A stretch of 64,000 nucleotides of DNA from Bacillota bacterium (GTDB lineage: Bacteria > Bacillota > Negativicutes > Sporomusales > Sporomusaceae). The stretch covers positions 62,001 through 126,000 of the forward strand of contig JAGGAB010000007.1 of the NCBI GenBank assembly GCA_017889705.1, given 5' to 3'. Shown in pieces: positions 63,787 through 64,000 of the stretch; within the stretch, counting starts at the first letter, position 1, and each line of letters begins with the position of its first letter. The notes below the pieces were generated by a model that did no database searches, was not told the origin of the DNA, and saw only the letters and a program-made list of their open reading frames with translations. A program made the position numbers and the translations under genes.

Positions 63787-64000
63787 GTGACAAGCAGAAA
63801 GAAAAAAGCAATTATTATTGTATCAATTATTACGCTGGCGTTGGCAGGAATTGTTGGATATCGGATTTATAGTACAACACAGGCAAGTAAAGCCCGAGCA
63901 GCACGAGCGTCTCAGGGGCAGGTTGTGGCGGTAGAGGTAGCTGCCGTAACCAGAAAGGATATAACACCGGTTTTAACCTTCTCTTCCAGTCTGGAACCTC
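63787..64000 (+). CDS. Efflux RND periplasmic adaptor (HlyD-like), truncated by window end
   Basis: Manual translation VTSRKKKAIIIVSIITLALAGIVGYRIYSTTQASKARAARASQGQVVAVEVAAVTRKDITPVLTFSSSLEP. Confidence 0.65.
   Translation, partial: MTSRKKKAIIIVSIITLALAGIVGYRIYSTTQASKARAARASQGQVVAVEVAAVTRKDITPVLTFSSSLEP

Noticed and set aside
1-64000. CRISPR array
   Set aside because: No regularly spaced identical direct repeats were seen in the window.

Overview
The window is chromosomal DNA of an endospore-forming, probably diderm Firmicute. A Sporomusa/Pelosinus-like Negativicute is my guess, based on yyaC and sigK next to a type IV pilus cluster with a PilQ secretin. The main feature is a ~42.5 kb complete-looking prophage (about 3917..46438) that splits the mother-cell sigma factor gene sigK, i.e. 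a 'skin'-type element. The sigK 5' part (3485..3928) and 3' part (46433..46684) share a 6-bp core, AATGAG, and joining at the core restores the reading frame ...DKEGNE|ITLIDVLGT.... A large serine recombinase (3947..5512, -) sits beside the left junction. The element has a CI/Cro-like switch with repeated operators, an antirepressor, a recombination/replication module, many small Cys-rich genes, a tRNA-Tyr, and a short-tailed (T7/BPP-1-like) virion module: split terminase, head-tail connector, capsid, Bbp16-like cement protein, tail tubular proteins A/B, gp13-16-like internal virion proteins and a 1682-aa polyvalent ejection protein. It also carries a tandem DUF2829 (Tad2, anti-Thoeris-like) gene between repeated hairpin motifs. 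Flanks: ABC transporter, HD hydrolase, yyaC on the left; yqeG-like HAD phosphatase, then aroE, pilBTC, pilins, pilD, pilMNO, aroC, pilP-like, pilQ, aroK and aroB on the right. All assignments come from reading the sequence and remembered family motifs. No database search was run.
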